From an uncultured Myxococcales bacterium (GTDB lineage: Bacteria; Myxococcota_A; UBA9042; DTJE01), in the NCBI GenBank assembly GCA_937975765.1, contig CALJUR010000091.1, positions 8,588-72,587 on the forward strand: a stretch of 64,000 nucleotides of DNA. Reading direction: 5' to 3'. The notes under the pieces are model-generated. The model was not told where the DNA came from. It made no database searches and worked only from the letters and a program-made list of their open reading frames with translations. Position 1 is the first letter of the stretch; each line of letters opens with the position of its first letter. The translations under genes were made by a program, and so were the position numbers. This document shows, one piece after another, positions 52,601 through 63,400 of the stretch.

Positions 52601-55600
52601 CCCGGGCGTCGTCGCCCAGCCGCGTCGTCCACAGCGTGCCGACACGGGCGTGCAGGTCCACCTGTTCGGCGGTGCCGGCCGAATGCGCCAGCCTCGCCGC
52701 CAGCAGTTCCGCCAGGCCCGCGGCGTCGTTCGCGGATTCCAGCAGTTCGCCCAGCCGGAAGAACGCGTACGTGTTGGACTCGTCCACATCGAGGATGCGC
52801 CGCAGCAGTTGCACCGCCGCCGCCGAGTCCTCCAGCCGGCTCTCGCGAACCCCCGCCGCCTTCTTCAGCGCGGCGACCTTCTCCTCGCGGCTGACCGAGG
52901 CGTCCGCCTGCTGCTCGTACAGCGAGGCCAGGTCCTCCCACCGGTTCGTCGAGACGTACAGTTCCTCCAGGCGCTGCCACGCCTCCGCGCACTGCGGGTC
53001 CGTTTCCAGCAGCCCGCGCAGCGTCTCGATCGCGGCCGCCGGGTCGTTCAGCGGCCCCTGCTGGACGCCCGCCAGTTCCAGCAGCGTCGCCCGCCGCTCG
53101 GGCATGAGCGTCGCCACCTCGGCACGCCGCGAAAGCCACAGGCCGAGGGCCCCCGCGTCCGCCGTCTCGCGGGCGATCGACTCCAGGCCTTCCAGCGCCC
53201 CCCGGTTGCCCGGGTCCTGATCCAGCACCTTCTTCAGGATCTCGCCAGCGCCGACCGCGTCCTTCACCCGGAAGCGAACGACGTCGTACGCCTTGAAGTA
53301 CCAGGACAGTCGCTCGGCCTCGTCCTGCTCCAGGTCGCCCAGGCTCTCGTACAGCAGCGCCAGGTCGCCGAACCGCGACAGTTTCGCGTACAGGATCGAC
53401 AAGGCGTCGACCACCTGCGGCTCGCCGGGCCGGCGCAGGAAGGCCAGCCGGAACCAGTCCGCGGCCTCCTCCTCGCCGGCGAGTTCGTCCCGCAGCAGGC
53501 GGCCGATCGTCATCGCCACCTCGAAGGCCTCGGGGCGATCCTTCAGCGCCGCGAACGCCTCGGTCAGCGAGGCCTTCGCCTCTTCCAGCCTCGTTGCCCT
53601 CTGGGCGACCGTCACCAGCCGGGCGCGCAGAGCGGCATCCGCGGGCTCGACCACGACCAGGGACGACAGGTCCTCGAACAGTTCGTCCTCGCGACCCAGC
53701 AGTTCCTCCAGGTCGACCGCCAGGCGCAGCGCCTCGGCCCGCGGCGGGACGTCCAGGTCCAGCCCGGCCGCGTAACGGTACAGGTCCAGCAGCCCGTCGC
53801 GGTCCTGCACGCTCTCGTATCCCGCGGCCAGCGCGACGAACAACTCGGGCGGGGCCCCGGCCTCGGCGTACACGCGACGCGCCACCGCCAGGTCCAGCAC
53901 GTCGATCGAGCCGCACTCCAGCAGGTCCTTCGCCCCCTCGATCGCCTGCGCGGCGTACCCTGCCTCCAGGGCCCCGACCGCCAGGCGGCGACGCAGTTCC
54001 ATCATCCGGTCCGCGTCCGCGGCCTGGCCGCGCTCGGCCCGGTGCTTCAGTTCGTAACGGTCCAGGTTCAGCATCGCCTCGACGTCCCGGGCCCCGGCCG
54101 CCAGCGCGCCCAGTCGCTCGAGGGCCTGCCCGTCCAGGTCCTCCTCGTGCAGCACCTTCCACCACAGTTCGCGGGCCCGATCCGCGTCGTGCAGCCCCTC
54201 CTCGGCCAGGATCGCGCAACGCCGCCACGCCTCGCGACGCTCCTCCCGGCCGGTCGTGGCGCGGGAGATCCGCTCCATCGCGGACAGCATGCCCTCGCGA
54301 TCCTGCAGGGCCTCGTAGACCGCCGTCAGCATCTCCAGGGTCGGCAGGTGGCCTTCCTGGTCGGCGACGTTCGCTTCCAGCAGGCGCACCATCGGCTGGC
54401 GCAGCCCGCCCCGCATCAGCACGGCCGCGGCGCGCAGCCGGACCGACAGTCGCGCCGGCAGGTCGCCCAGGCCGGCCGCCCCGCAGGCCGTCAGCCCCGC
54501 CAGTTCCTCCAGCACGTCGTCGGCCGCCAGGGCCTCCGACAACGTCTCGAAGACGGCCGGGTCCTCGGGAGTCTCGGTGTAGGCGTCCCCCAGGACCTTC
54601 CGCGACTCCTCGTTGCGGCCCAGGGACCTCAGGCAGGCCGCCAGCCGCAGGCGCAGCGCCGTCGCCCGAACCGGGTCGTCCTCGCGCCCGGCCAGCACCT
54701 CCAGCGCCCTCGCCTGGCGCTCGGTGTCGCCGATCCTCTCGGCCGACACCAGCAGCAGCCGTGCCGCCTCGGCCCCCGCGCCCGCGTCGGGCAGAAGCGC
54801 CTCCACGCGGTCCACCGCCTCGGCCTGTCCCGGCTGGATCTGCAGGATCTCCTCCAGGCAGACCAGGGCGTCCAGGCGTCCGAACTCGTCGCGGGCCAGG
54901 TGCAGGTCCGCCAGTTCGACCAGCGGCGCGATGCGCGCGGCCGGGTCCGGCGCGTGCTCCAGTTGCGTCTTCAGCAGGTCCAGCAGGCGCGGCACGTCCC
55001 GCCCCTCTCGGGCCAGCGCCTTCGCCTCGCTTCGCGCCTCGGCGTCCGTCGGGTCCGCCGACAGCATCTCGTCGTAGACCCGTCCCGCCTCCAGCGAGTC
55101 CTTCAGCACGTCCCGCAGCGTCCGGGCCGCCATCAGCCGGTGCTGGCGCGACACGACGCCATCCGCGGCCGCCCCCCCGATCAGCAGGTGCAGGTCCACG
55201 GCCTCCCGGGTGTGCCCGGTCATGTCCGCCAGGGACAGCAGCCTCCGGGCCGCCTCCAGGGACGGCGCGTCCAGCACCTCCTCGGAGGGGCGCCGGTCCA
55301 GCACGTACCGGAAGGCGCGCGCGGCACCCTCGAAGTCCCCGGTCGCCTGGCACAGGTCGCCGATCGACAGGTGCGTCTGCCGCCGCTCGTCCAGCGACGG
55401 GGCCGCGATCGCCATCTCCGACAGCAGCGGGATGCGCTCGGCCTCGCGCCCCTGGGAGTGCAGCAGGTCGTCCATCTCCCGCAGCACGTCCATCGACCCG
55501 GGCTGGAGTTCCAGCAACTGGTCGTAGATCGACATCGCCCGGCCGGCGTCGTCCAGCCGGGTGCGCCAGGTGCGGGCGACGCGCAGCAGCAGCCGGACCC

Positions 55601-58600
55601 GTCCCTCGATCCCGGCCGTCGGCGCCACCGCCTCCAGCGTCTCGACGACCCGCAACGGCTGTCCCGCCGCCTCGCCCGCCTCGACCACCGCGTCGGCCAG
55701 GGATCCGTCGTCGGGCATCGTCTCCAGCGCCTTCACGCGGGCGTCGAACGCCCCTTCCAGGTCGCCCTGTTCGCGCAGCAGCGCGGCCATCTCGTTCAGC
55801 GCGACCACGCGGTCCCACGGCGACGAGGCGATGTCGGCCTTCGCAGCATACAGGCGAACCAGGCGCTGGGGCTGTCCCCCCTCGACCTTCAGTACGTCCT
55901 CCAGCACCGACAGCAGCGGCGGGGCCCACTCGCGCCAGCCGGGCCGCTCCCGGCCCAGCGCCAGCGCCTCGCCGGCCGCCCGCAGGTCCTCCCGCGAGCG
56001 GTCTTCCACCAGCGCCCGCCGCAGCAGGTCCGCGGCGCGGTCGTCCCGGCCCAGCTTCTCGCCCTGCACCTCCGCCTGCCGCCGCAGCAACTCGGCGCGC
56101 GACTTCCCGTCCGTCGTCCAGGTCTCCCACCTCTCCAGCAGGCGCACCAGGTCGCTCCACCGCTCGCGCCCGCGCAGCAGCCCTTCCAGGTCCTGCGCCG
56201 CGTCCTCGCCCGGCTCCAGGTCCAGCACGTGCTGCAGGGTGTCGATCGCGTCGTCGTCGCGCCCCTGCTCGCGGGCGTACTGGGCGCGAACCAGGAGGAT
56301 CTCGCGCCGGGCCGCGGTCGTCGCGGCGGCATCGGCCAGCCGTTCGAAGGTCTGCAGCACCGCCTCCCCGTCCCCGACCTTCCGGTACAGGTCCAGCAGC
56401 GTGCGCAGCAGCCGCTCGTCGCCCCCCTCGAAGGGCAGCGCCTTCTCCAGCGCCTTGATCGCCAGCCGCGGCTCGTCCAGCCGCTCGGCATACAGCCGTC
56501 CCAGGATCAGGGCGAACCGCGCCTCGCGCACCGGGTCGGGGATGGTGTTCTCGCTGATCGCCATTCCTTCGGGCACGATCCCGACCCAGCGCCCGATCGT
56601 CACGGCCGCGTCCCGGTATCGCCCGGTGGCCTCCGCCAGCACGCACAACCGGTCCACGAACGACTCGGCCGGGTGCCTCTGGACCGCCGCGGCCACCAGC
56701 GTGAACGCCCCCGCCGCATCGCCCTTCGCGCGGTCGCGGATGTCCGCCATCTCCATCAGGATCGCCGCCGCCGCCTCGGGCCGGACCACGTCCTCCAGCC
56801 TGGCCTGCAGCAGGTCCAGCAGTTCGTCCACGCGCCCCGTCGCGCGGTAGTAGGGCGCCAGCAGGTTGCCGGCCGCCTCCCGTGCCACCCGCCGGTCGAA
56901 CAGGATCCGCAACTGGCGCAGCGCCTCGGTGGCGTGCGCCTCGGACGCCAGCGAGGCCTGCAGCAGGCGCAGCGCCTCGTCCATGTCGTCCAGGTGCTCC
57001 CAGCAGACCTGCGCCAGCTCGGCGCCCAGGCGCATCCGCTCCCAGTCGGCCCCGGCTGCCGCCGCGATCTCCATGCGGATCACGTCCGCCAGGTCCACCC
57101 AGCGCTCGGTCCGCTCGTAGGTGCGATGCAGGCCGGCCAGCGCCTCGCGGTCCTCGTGCGACTCCTGGACCACCTGCGAGTAGCACTCGGCCGCGGCCGA
57201 GTCGTCGCCCAGCAGGTCCTCGTACAGGCGTCCCAGCCGCATCCGGATGTCCCGGGCCTCGTCCCCGCCCTGGGCGACGTCGATGCGCCGCCGCAGCACG
57301 TTCTCCAGCCCGACCCAGTCCTCCCGCTGCAGGGCGATGTCCTCCAGCAGGTCCAGCGCCGCCAGGTTCCCCGGGTCCAGGTCCAGGACGCGCTCCAGCA
57401 CCTCCCGGGCGTCGTCGTGGAACAGCAGCCTCCCCTTCAGGACCTGCCCCAGTTCCAGCAGCACTGCCTGCCGGAAGTCCGGGTCCATCGTCGCCGCCGC
57501 GACCTCCTCCAGCAGCCCCGCGAACTCCTGCCAGAGGCCTCCGTCCCGGGCGGTGTTCCGCACCTTGTCCAGCACCGGCTGGGCGCGTCCCAGCCCGATC
57601 GCCACGCGAACCGCATCGGTCCCCGCCTGGAAGGCCGCGGACAGGTTCCCCAGCCTCGCCAGCACGTCGTGCTGCCGCGAGAACAGGTCCATCCGCTCGG
57701 CCGCATCCGCCACCGATGGCGCCAGGTCGTGCAGCACCTCCGCCACGCGATCCAGGTCGCCCTGCTGCTCGTAGGCCACCAGCAGCCGCCGGCCCACCTC
57801 GACCAGCCCGTGGTCCAGCGAGAACGCCTTCTCCAGGTAGCGGAGAGCGCGCGTGGGCTCGCCCAGGTCCTCCTCGCACGCCTTCGCCATCGCGAGGTTC
57901 AGGGAGACCTTGCGCGACAGGTCGGCCTCCTTCGCCTCGCGCTGGGACAGCAGCGCCACGAAGGACCGCGGGTCCTGCCGCCCCGCGAACATCTTCCGCA
58001 GCGCCGGCAGGTCCTCCTGCTCCAGGTAGATCTGCTCGAGGCGCCGCGCCGCGATGTCGTCCGCCGCGTCCAGGCCCAGCACGCGCTCGAATACCTCGCG
58101 AGCCCGGTTCACGTCGCCCAGCCGGTCGGCCAGCACCTCGCCCCACTTGTGCATCAGTTCGATGCGGCGGCGCGTCGGCATCGGACGCTCGACCTCCTCG
58201 GACAGGAAGCCGGCATAGTCCTGCCAGCGTTCGAGGCGGGTGTACAACTGGTGCAGGTTCTCGCGGGCCTCGCGCGAGTTCGTGTTCGTGAGGTACAGTT
58301 CCTCGTAAAGGCCCAGCGCCTCGTCGTACCGCAGCAGCCGGTCGCGTGCCATCGCGGCCGTCGCCAGCAGCACCTGCTCGCGCTCGGGCCCGGTCAGCAT
58401 CTTCAGTTCGCGAAGATGCATCGCGTACAGCTTCTCCTGGTTGTGCTTGTGCTGGTAGATCGCCTTCAGCCGCTGCACGACGGCCAGGTTCTCGGGGTCC
58501 AGTTCGAGGATGCGCTCGAGGAACGGGATGGCCTGCGTCTCGTTGGACATCCGCGTGATCGCGATCTCGGCGATCTGCTGGAACAGTTCCAGCAGTTCGG

Positions 58601-60191
58601 CCGGGTCCTCCGTGACGAAGACCTTCTTCTGCAGCACCTTCAGCAGGTCGGGCCACCGCTCGCGGTCCTGGTAGCCGCGCGCCAGCGTCTCCAGGGCCTC
58701 CTTGTTCGTCGGCGACACCTCGACGATGCGGGCGTAGGTTGCCAGCACGTTGTCGGCGTTGGGCAGCCGGTCCGCGTCCTGGTAGATGTCGATGATCTTG
58801 AACAGGGTGGCGACCTTCTCCTCGATCGCCTCGGCCGGCAGCCGGCGCAGCCGGTCGTTGTGGAACTCGACCAGCGCGTGCCACTTGCGGGCGCGCTCGT
58901 ACAGCCCGACCAGCGCCGTTTCCGCCTCGGTGTCGGACGGGTCCAGCGACAGCACGCGCTTGAACGCCTCGATCGCGCGCTCGGGGTTCTTCAGGTGCTC
59001 CTCGGCCACCGCCGCCATGGTGCGGTTGACCCGGATGCGTTCCTCCACCCCGTCCACGACCGACAGCAGGAACTGCAGCGTGGTGAACAGCGTCTGGTAG
59101 TCGCCGCGGGCCCGGTGGTACTCCTCGTAGAACCGCAGGGCCGCCACGTTGCGGGGGTCGATGGCCCGCAGCCGCCGCCACGTCCGCTCGGCGTCGTCCG
59201 GCCGCCCCGCCGCCTGGTAGGCCCGGGCCAGCACCGGCAGCAGCCGCGCCTCGTCGGGCGAACCCGCCGCCTCGGTGCGCCGCTTCTCCAGCGAGGCCAG
59301 GGCCTCGTCGCCCTGCCCCGCCGACTCCATGGCCGACATCCAGACGTCCAGGGCGCCGGGATGGGCACGATCCAGGGCCAGCACCTCCTCCGCCACCGCG
59401 ATGGCCCGCAGGTCGTCGTGCCGCACCTCGCGGTGCACCTTCGCCAGGTCGAACAGCACGTCGGCCCGCCGGTGCGGTTCCAGGGTGTCCAGCCCCCGCC
59501 GGAACCGGAACTCGATCTCCCCGTCCCGACCGGCCTCGGACAGCGCCTGCGTCACCAGGGCCAGCGCCTCGCGGTCCCCGGGGGTCGCCTCGATGTGCTG
59601 GTCCAGCAACTGGACGACTTCGTCCTTCCCCCCTCCTCCGGCCATCCGTTCGCGTGCCTGCGCCAGCCGTCCCATCTGGGCCGCCTCGCGCGCGCGTCGC
59701 TGCGCACGCGCCTCCAGCGCCGAGTCCAGCATCGGCTGGAACCGCGCCTTCGTGGCATCGTCGCCCGCCGCGGCCAGCGCCCGCACCAGCCGGATCCTCG
59801 GCTCCTCGGGCAGGTCCGTCCCCGCCTGGTCGAACAGCGTCGCCAGCGCGACGGGATTCAGCGTCCGGACGGTGGCCACCGCGCGGGCCAGTTCGGCCGA
59901 CTCGATGTCCTGCAGGTCGGATCGGTACAGGTCCGCCGCGGTGCCGGCCAGGGTGCCGGCGAGGTCGTCCCCCGTTGCCAGGGACCATCGGAACAGCAGG
60001 TCCGCCGTCATGCGGGTCCAGGCGGCGATGTCGTGGACCTCGTCCGCCAGCCCCGAACGCTCGCTCACGTAGTCCAGCGCCTGCTGGAGATCGTCCCGGG
60101 CGAGGCCCCCGGCGACGCGGTCCAGGGCTTCCACCGTCCTGCGTCCCGCGGTCACGTCATCCAGCAGCCGTCGGAGTTCGTTGGCGTCCAT
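49614..60191 (-). CDS. Giant tetratricopeptide-repeat protein (3525 residues)
   Basis: A single uninterrupted frame of 10.6 kb built almost wholly of TPR-type helical repeats. The recurring core is a helix such as EALEALDRTYAAEGRATDLAGVLEQRL or ALEGLESIARE, then LDPGN-like turns (LDLDPGNLAALDLLEDIALQREDWVGLENVL, LELDPENLAVVQRLKAIYQH), repeated dozens of times with ~34-50-residue spacing. No signal peptide, membrane helix or enzymatic domain was seen; the first ~60 residues (MDANELRRLLDDVTAGRRTVEALDRVAGGL) are a distinct helical cap. It is probably a cytoplasmic scaffold. The ATG at 60191 follows GAGGTAAGG. Divergent from dnaE. Confidence 0.92.
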   Translation of the reverse strand: MDANELRRLLDDVTAGRRTVEALDRVAGGLARDDLQQALDYVSERSGLADEVHDIAAWTRMTADLLFRWSLATGDDLAGTLAGTAADLYRSDLQDIESAELARAVATVRTLNPVALATLFDQAGTDLPEEPRIRLVRALAAAGDDATKARFQPMLDSALEARAQRRAREAAQMGRLAQARERMAGGGGKDEVVQLLDQHIEATPGDREALALVTQALSEAGRDGEIEFRFRRGLDTLEPHRRADVLFDLAKVHREVRHDDLRAIAVAEEVLALDRAHPGALDVWMSAMESAGQGDEALASLEKRRTEAAGSPDEARLLPVLARAYQAAGRPDDAERTWRRLRAIDPRNVAALRFYEEYHRARGDYQTLFTTLQFLLSVVDGVEERIRVNRTMAAVAEEHLKNPERAIEAFKRVLSLDPSDTEAETALVGLYERARKWHALVEFHNDRLRRLPAEAIEEKVATLFKIIDIYQDADRLPNADNVLATYARIVEVSPTNKEALETLARGYQDRERWPDLLKVLQKKVFVTEDPAELLELFQQIAEIAITRMSNETQAIPFLERILELDPENLAVVQRLKAIYQHKHNQEKLYAMHLRELKMLTGPEREQVLLATAAMARDRLLRYDEALGLYEELYLTNTNSREARENLHQLYTRLERWQDYAGFLSEEVERPMPTRRRIELMHKWGEVLADRLGDVNRAREVFERVLGLDAADDIAARRLEQIYLEQEDLPALRKMFAGRQDPRSFVALLSQREAKEADLSRKVSLNLAMAKACEEDLGEPTRALRYLEKAFSLDHGLVEVGRRLLVAYEQQGDLDRVAEVLHDLAPSVADAAERMDLFSRQHDVLARLGNLSAAFQAGTDAVRVAIGLGRAQPVLDKVRNTARDGGLWQEFAGLLEEVAAATMDPDFRQAVLLELGQVLKGRLLFHDDAREVLERVLDLDPGNLAALDLLEDIALQREDWVGLENVLRRRIDVAQGGDEARDIRMRLGRLYEDLLGDDSAAAECYSQVVQESHEDREALAGLHRTYERTERWVDLADVIRMEIAAAAGADWERMRLGAELAQVCWEHLDDMDEALRLLQASLASEAHATEALRQLRILFDRRVAREAAGNLLAPYYRATGRVDELLDLLQARLEDVVRPEAAAAILMEMADIRDRAKGDAAGAFTLVAAAVQRHPAESFVDRLCVLAEATGRYRDAAVTIGRWVGIVPEGMAISENTIPDPVREARFALILGRLYAERLDEPRLAIKALEKALPFEGGDERLLRTLLDLYRKVGDGEAVLQTFERLADAAATTAARREILLVRAQYAREQGRDDDAIDTLQHVLDLEPGEDAAQDLEGLLRGRERWSDLVRLLERWETWTTDGKSRAELLRRQAEVQGEKLGRDDRAADLLRRALVEDRSREDLRAAGEALALGRERPGWREWAPPLLSVLEDVLKVEGGQPQRLVRLYAAKADIASSPWDRVVALNEMAALLREQGDLEGAFDARVKALETMPDDGSLADAVVEAGEAAGQPLRVVETLEAVAPTAGIEGRVRLLLRVARTWRTRLDDAGRAMSIYDQLLELQPGSMDVLREMDDLLHSQGREAERIPLLSEMAIAAPSLDERRQTHLSIGDLCQATGDFEGAARAFRYVLDRRPSEEVLDAPSLEAARRLLSLADMTGHTREAVDLHLLIGGAAADGVVSRQHRLMAARTLRDVLKDSLEAGRVYDEMLSADPTDAEARSEAKALAREGRDVPRLLDLLKTQLEHAPDPAARIAPLVELADLHLARDEFGRLDALVCLEEILQIQPGQAEAVDRVEALLPDAGAGAEAARLLLVSAERIGDTERQARALEVLAGREDDPVRATALRLRLAACLRSLGRNEESRKVLGDAYTETPEDPAVFETLSEALAADDVLEELAGLTACGAAGLGDLPARLSVRLRAAAVLMRGGLRQPMVRLLEANVADQEGHLPTLEMLTAVYEALQDREGMLSAMERISRATTGREERREAWRRCAILAEEGLHDADRARELWWKVLHEEDLDGQALERLGALAAGARDVEAMLNLDRYELKHRAERGQAADADRMMELRRRLAVGALEAGYAAQAIEGAKDLLECGSIDVLDLAVARRVYAEAGAPPELFVALAAGYESVQDRDGLLDLYRYAAGLDLDVPPRAEALRLAVDLEELLGREDELFEDLSSLVVVEPADAALRARLVTVAQRATRLEEAKASLTEAFAALKDRPEAFEVAMTIGRLLRDELAGEEEAADWFRLAFLRRPGEPQVVDALSILYAKLSRFGDLALLYESLGDLEQDEAERLSWYFKAYDVVRFRVKDAVGAGEILKKVLDQDPGNRGALEGLESIARETADAGALGLWLSRRAEVATLMPERRATLLELAGVQQGPLNDPAAAIETLRGLLETDPQCAEAWQRLEELYVSTNRWEDLASLYEQQADASVSREEKVAALKKAAGVRESRLEDSAAAVQLLRRILDVDESNTYAFFRLGELLESANDAAGLAELLAARLAHSAGTAEQVDLHARVGTLWTTRLGDDARALEHFKAALAADPFHVPARRGMEALLDSPVAAMEAALALEGVYEGAGEHGSLCGVLLREIPLMVGNAEREAVRMRIAELRSERLDDVPGAMDMLGEVLMDAPGHRDAAARLEALAGRIGAWDRLVGLLAEAAERAEVPEDRSRLRLAAAEIAEKRMSQPAKAADFYSAHVAENPGDELVLEELDRLYQSLHRTEDQVRVLRMRIAALGDAVPEEMRLRLATLLSQGGAEVEDAVEQLRRVLVEQPGNAEAIRQLSTLSSDPLAGRQALEVLRTAFRESGDDEGLLWASERLIDAAGESADVVSLHDEAAGAARRLGRRTVEVEHLGRALELVPSDEGVLVRLLKAAREVSLHASAFGYLVRAAKGASWPELEKSLLLQAVRLSATAEVPAEEVEACLKRVLDLDPSCREALEALDRTYAAEGRATDLAGVLEQRLRGDLSAEDRIGVLSRLAKIFEDDGDLQRAAQLLEESAGIHAEPGVLKSLWRLAQAMDDVPGQIRALERLAECTPGVDERVRHLLEAASLWENRLQEKTAAVATLEKVRELDPANVAARMRLEKLYDDLGEWEPLVAMLTDAVDVEGPAVERREAAMKAAAITETHLDNLLEAVALVKRAAEIDPDDDAVLDELIRLFYRCEDWTGLVGVLRRKASRTAVKADQVALLAKACDVAVHRLGDLALGGGLARQIMAIDPQHPRALLTMARLMEQREQNEEAANLYQRLAQSTTDADERVDALVGLARLRMARGDRGEEVRKALQDAAKLRPQHAEVNRHLKKLFQESGEHHALIEVMLRELKLANDDAERSSICMDVAEIYLKEMNDGAKFLQWAEEAHRFRRDDPRVVGGIVRFHLQSGEPRRAVPYMEWLVSYLEAKRRLKELPPYAYELGRILESMGQEEKAIQYYRLAHEHDAGNVQNALALGRLFLSRGENEKALRVYQPLILRMDGLAAPARIEVLLSLARLHVSLGDKRKARQFVLRVLQEEPENAEAQAILSRGL

Positions 60192-60228
60192 CCTTACCTC
60201 GCCTGGTCCCTTGGGCGAAAACCCGCTG

Positions 60229-60256
60229 TCTGTATGTACCCCAAGACCTCGCGCAA
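60229..60256 (-). promoter_or_regulatory. Putative promoter of the giant TPR gene
   Basis: On the minus strand TTGCGC (60256-60251), 16-bp spacer, TACAGA (60234-60229), 38 bp before the ATG. An 8-bp palindrome GTATGTAC (60232-60239) overlaps the -10. Confidence 0.3.
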
Positions 60257-60400
60257 GGCAAGGAACGGCGCGCGCTTCCGCCACCCCGAGCCCCCCGTCG
60301 CGGGCACCGCCCCGTCGCTTTTCTTTGTCGCAGGCCGCTGGTACGCTTCCGGCTGCCCCGGAGCCCCGTCCGTTCCGGCCGCATGACTGGGGGGAACCCG

Positions 60401-63400
60401 ATGAGTTTCGTGCACCTTCACGTGCATTCGCAGTACAGCCTCCTCGACTCGACCATCCGGATCGACGCCCTGGTCCGGCAGGTCGCGGCGCAGGGCATGA
60501 CCGCGGTGGCCCTGACCGACCACATGAACGTGTTCGGTTCGCTGCAGTTCCTGAAGGCCTGCCACAACGACAAGGCCGGCATCCACCTGAAGCCGATCTT
60601 CGGTTCCGAGATCGTCGTGGCCGACCCCGAGACCGCCCGGCGCCACCACGTGGTGCTGCTGTGCCGCAACCCCGACGGGTTCGCGAACCTGCGCACGCTG
60701 CTGTCGCGCGCCTACACCGACCCGGCCCGCGGCGACGCGCCTGCCGCCGTGCCCCGCGACTCGCTGGCAGCACACGCGAAGGGCCTGATCGCGCTGTCCG
60801 GCTGCCTGGGCGGCGAGGTGCCGCAGGCCCTGCTGCGCGGCGACCTGGAAGGCGCCCGCGAGGCGGCGTCCTGGCACGCCGAGGTGTTCGGCCCGGGCGG
60901 CTACTACCTCGAGGTCTCGAACAACGGCCTGGCCGAACAGGAACGCGTCAACCGCGCCATGGCCGACCTGTCCCGCGAGACCGGCATCCCGCTGGTGGCC
61001 ACCGCCAACGCCCACTACCTGCGCCGCGAGGACGCGGCCGCCCACGCCGTGCTGGTCGCGATCGAGATGAAGCGCACCCTGACGCCCGAGTCGCTGTCGA
61101 CACTGCCGCTGGACTCCTTCCACCTGGCCTCGCCGGAGGAGATGCAGGCCGCCTTCGCCGACCTGCCGGAAGCGATCGCGAACACGCAGTGCATCGCCGA
61201 CTCGATCGACGAAGCGGCCCTGACGACCACGAAGACCCACCACTTCCCGATCTTCGTGCCGCCGGGCGGGGCGACGGTCGCGGACCACCTGCGCGAACTG
61301 ACGACCGAGGGACTGGCGCGGCGCATCGAGGACGCGCGCCGGCTGGGGCTGACACCCGACGCGAAGGCCTACCGCGAACGGGCCGACCGCGAACTGGACG
61401 TCATCATCCGGTTGGGCTTCGACGCGTACTACCTGGTCGTCCGCGACTTCATCATCTGGGCCAAGGACCACGACGTGCCGGTCGGCCCGGGCCGCGGCTC
61501 CGGCGCCGGCTCGCTGGTCGCCTTCGCAGTCGGGATCACCGACATCGATCCGATGCGCTACGACCTGCTGTTCGAACGCTTCCTGAACGCGGAACGCATC
61601 AGCCCTCCCGACTTCGACATCGACTTCTGCATGGAGACCCGCGACCAGGTCATCCAGTACGTGACCGAACACTACGGCCGGGAACGGGTCTGCCAGATCA
61701 TCACCTTCAACGCCATGAAGGCCAAGGCGGTCGTGCGCGACGGCGCGCGCGTGCTGGGACTGTCGTTCCAGGAAGGCGACGCGATCGCGAAACTGATCCC
61801 CGACGTGCTGGACATGACCCTGGAGAAGGCGTGGTCGATGGAACCGCGCCTGCAGGAACTGATCAACGGCAGTCCGACGCTGAAGGTGCTGTGGGACGTC
61901 GCGCTGAAACTGGAGGGCCTGGCGCGCCAGCCCGGCAAGCACGCGGCGGGCGTCGTCATCGCGGACCGCCCGATCGAGGAGTATTCGCCGCTGTACGTCA
62001 CGGACGACGGTTCCGTGGTCACCCAGTACAACATGAAGGACCTGGACTACGTCGGGCTGATCAAGTTCGACTTCCTGGGCCTGACCGCGCTGACCGTGAC
62101 CAGCAACGCCGTGAAGACCATCCGCGCCCGCGGCAACCCGGACTTCCGGATCGAGGACGTCCCGCTGGACGACAAGGCCACCTTCGACCTGATCTGCTCG
62201 GGGGGGACCGCGGGCGTGTTCCAGCTGGAAACGCGCGGCATCACGGAACTGGTTCGGCGGCTGCGACCGGACCGCATCGAGGACATCATCGCGATCATCG
62301 CCCTGTTCCGGCCGGGCCCGCTGGGGTCCGGCATGGACAAGGAATTCATCGCGATCAAGCACGGCGAGAAGAAGGAGTCCTACCCGATCGAGGAGTTGCG
62401 TCCCATCCTGGGCGACACCTACGGGACCCTGCTGTACCAGGAACAGGTGATGCTGATCACCTCGCGCCTGGCGGGCTTCAGCCTGGGTCAGGCGGACATC
62501 CTGCGCCGCGCGATGGGCAAGAAGGACATGAAGGCATTGCAGGAGCAGCGCGAGCCGTTCCTGAAGGGATGCGCCGAGCGCGGCATCGACGCCGGCAAGG
62601 CGGCCGAACTGTTCAAGCAGATGGAGCACTTCGCCGAGTACGGATTCAACAAGAGCCACAGCGCGGCCTACGCCTACGTCACGTACCGGATGGCCTACCT
62701 GAAGGCGCACCACCCCACCGAGTTCCTGTGCGCGGTGCTGACGGCCGAGAAGGGCGACCAGGCCAAGGTGATGCGGTTCATCCACGAGGCTCGCCTGATG
62801 GGCGTGCCTGTGCTGCCGCCCGACGTGGGCCACAGCTCGTCCGATTTCACCGTCGAGGACGTCGACGACGGGGCGGGGGGGAAGAAGGGCGCGATCCGGT
62901 TCGGCCTGACCGCGGTGAAGGGAATCGGCGACTCGGCGGTCGACGCGATCCTCGATGCCCGCGCCGAGGGTCCCTTCCGGTCGATGACGGATTTCCTTTC
63001 GAGGGTCGACACCCGCAAGGTGAACAAGCGCGTCATCGAGGCGCTGGCGCGCTGCGGCGCGATGGACGGCTTCGGGCACACGCGGGCGTCCATCGTCGAG
63101 GGGCTGGACGCGCTGTTGTCGGCGGCCCAGCGGCGGCGCGAGGACCGCGACTCGGGCCAGGGCAGCCTGTTCGACGCGCTGCCGGTGTCGAAGGCGGCCG
63201 AGGCGGGGCCGCCGCACGTACCCGAATGGCCCGACCGGCAGAAACTGGCCTACGAGCGCGAGGCCATCGGGTACTACGTCAGCGGCCACCCGCTGGACCG
63301 GTACGCCGGGCGCCTGGAACGGCTGGAGGTCACGCCGATCGGCGACCTGGCGACCTACGACGAGAACGAGACGGTGCGCGTGGCCGGCATCGTGCTGGCC

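Noticed and set aside
49422..60386. An open frame of about 11 kb on the plus strand opposite the giant TPR gene
   Set aside because: It mirrors the codon bias of the TPR gene on the other strand; its product is rich in Gln/Arg/Val/His in a periodic way, has no family motif and no ribosome-binding site.
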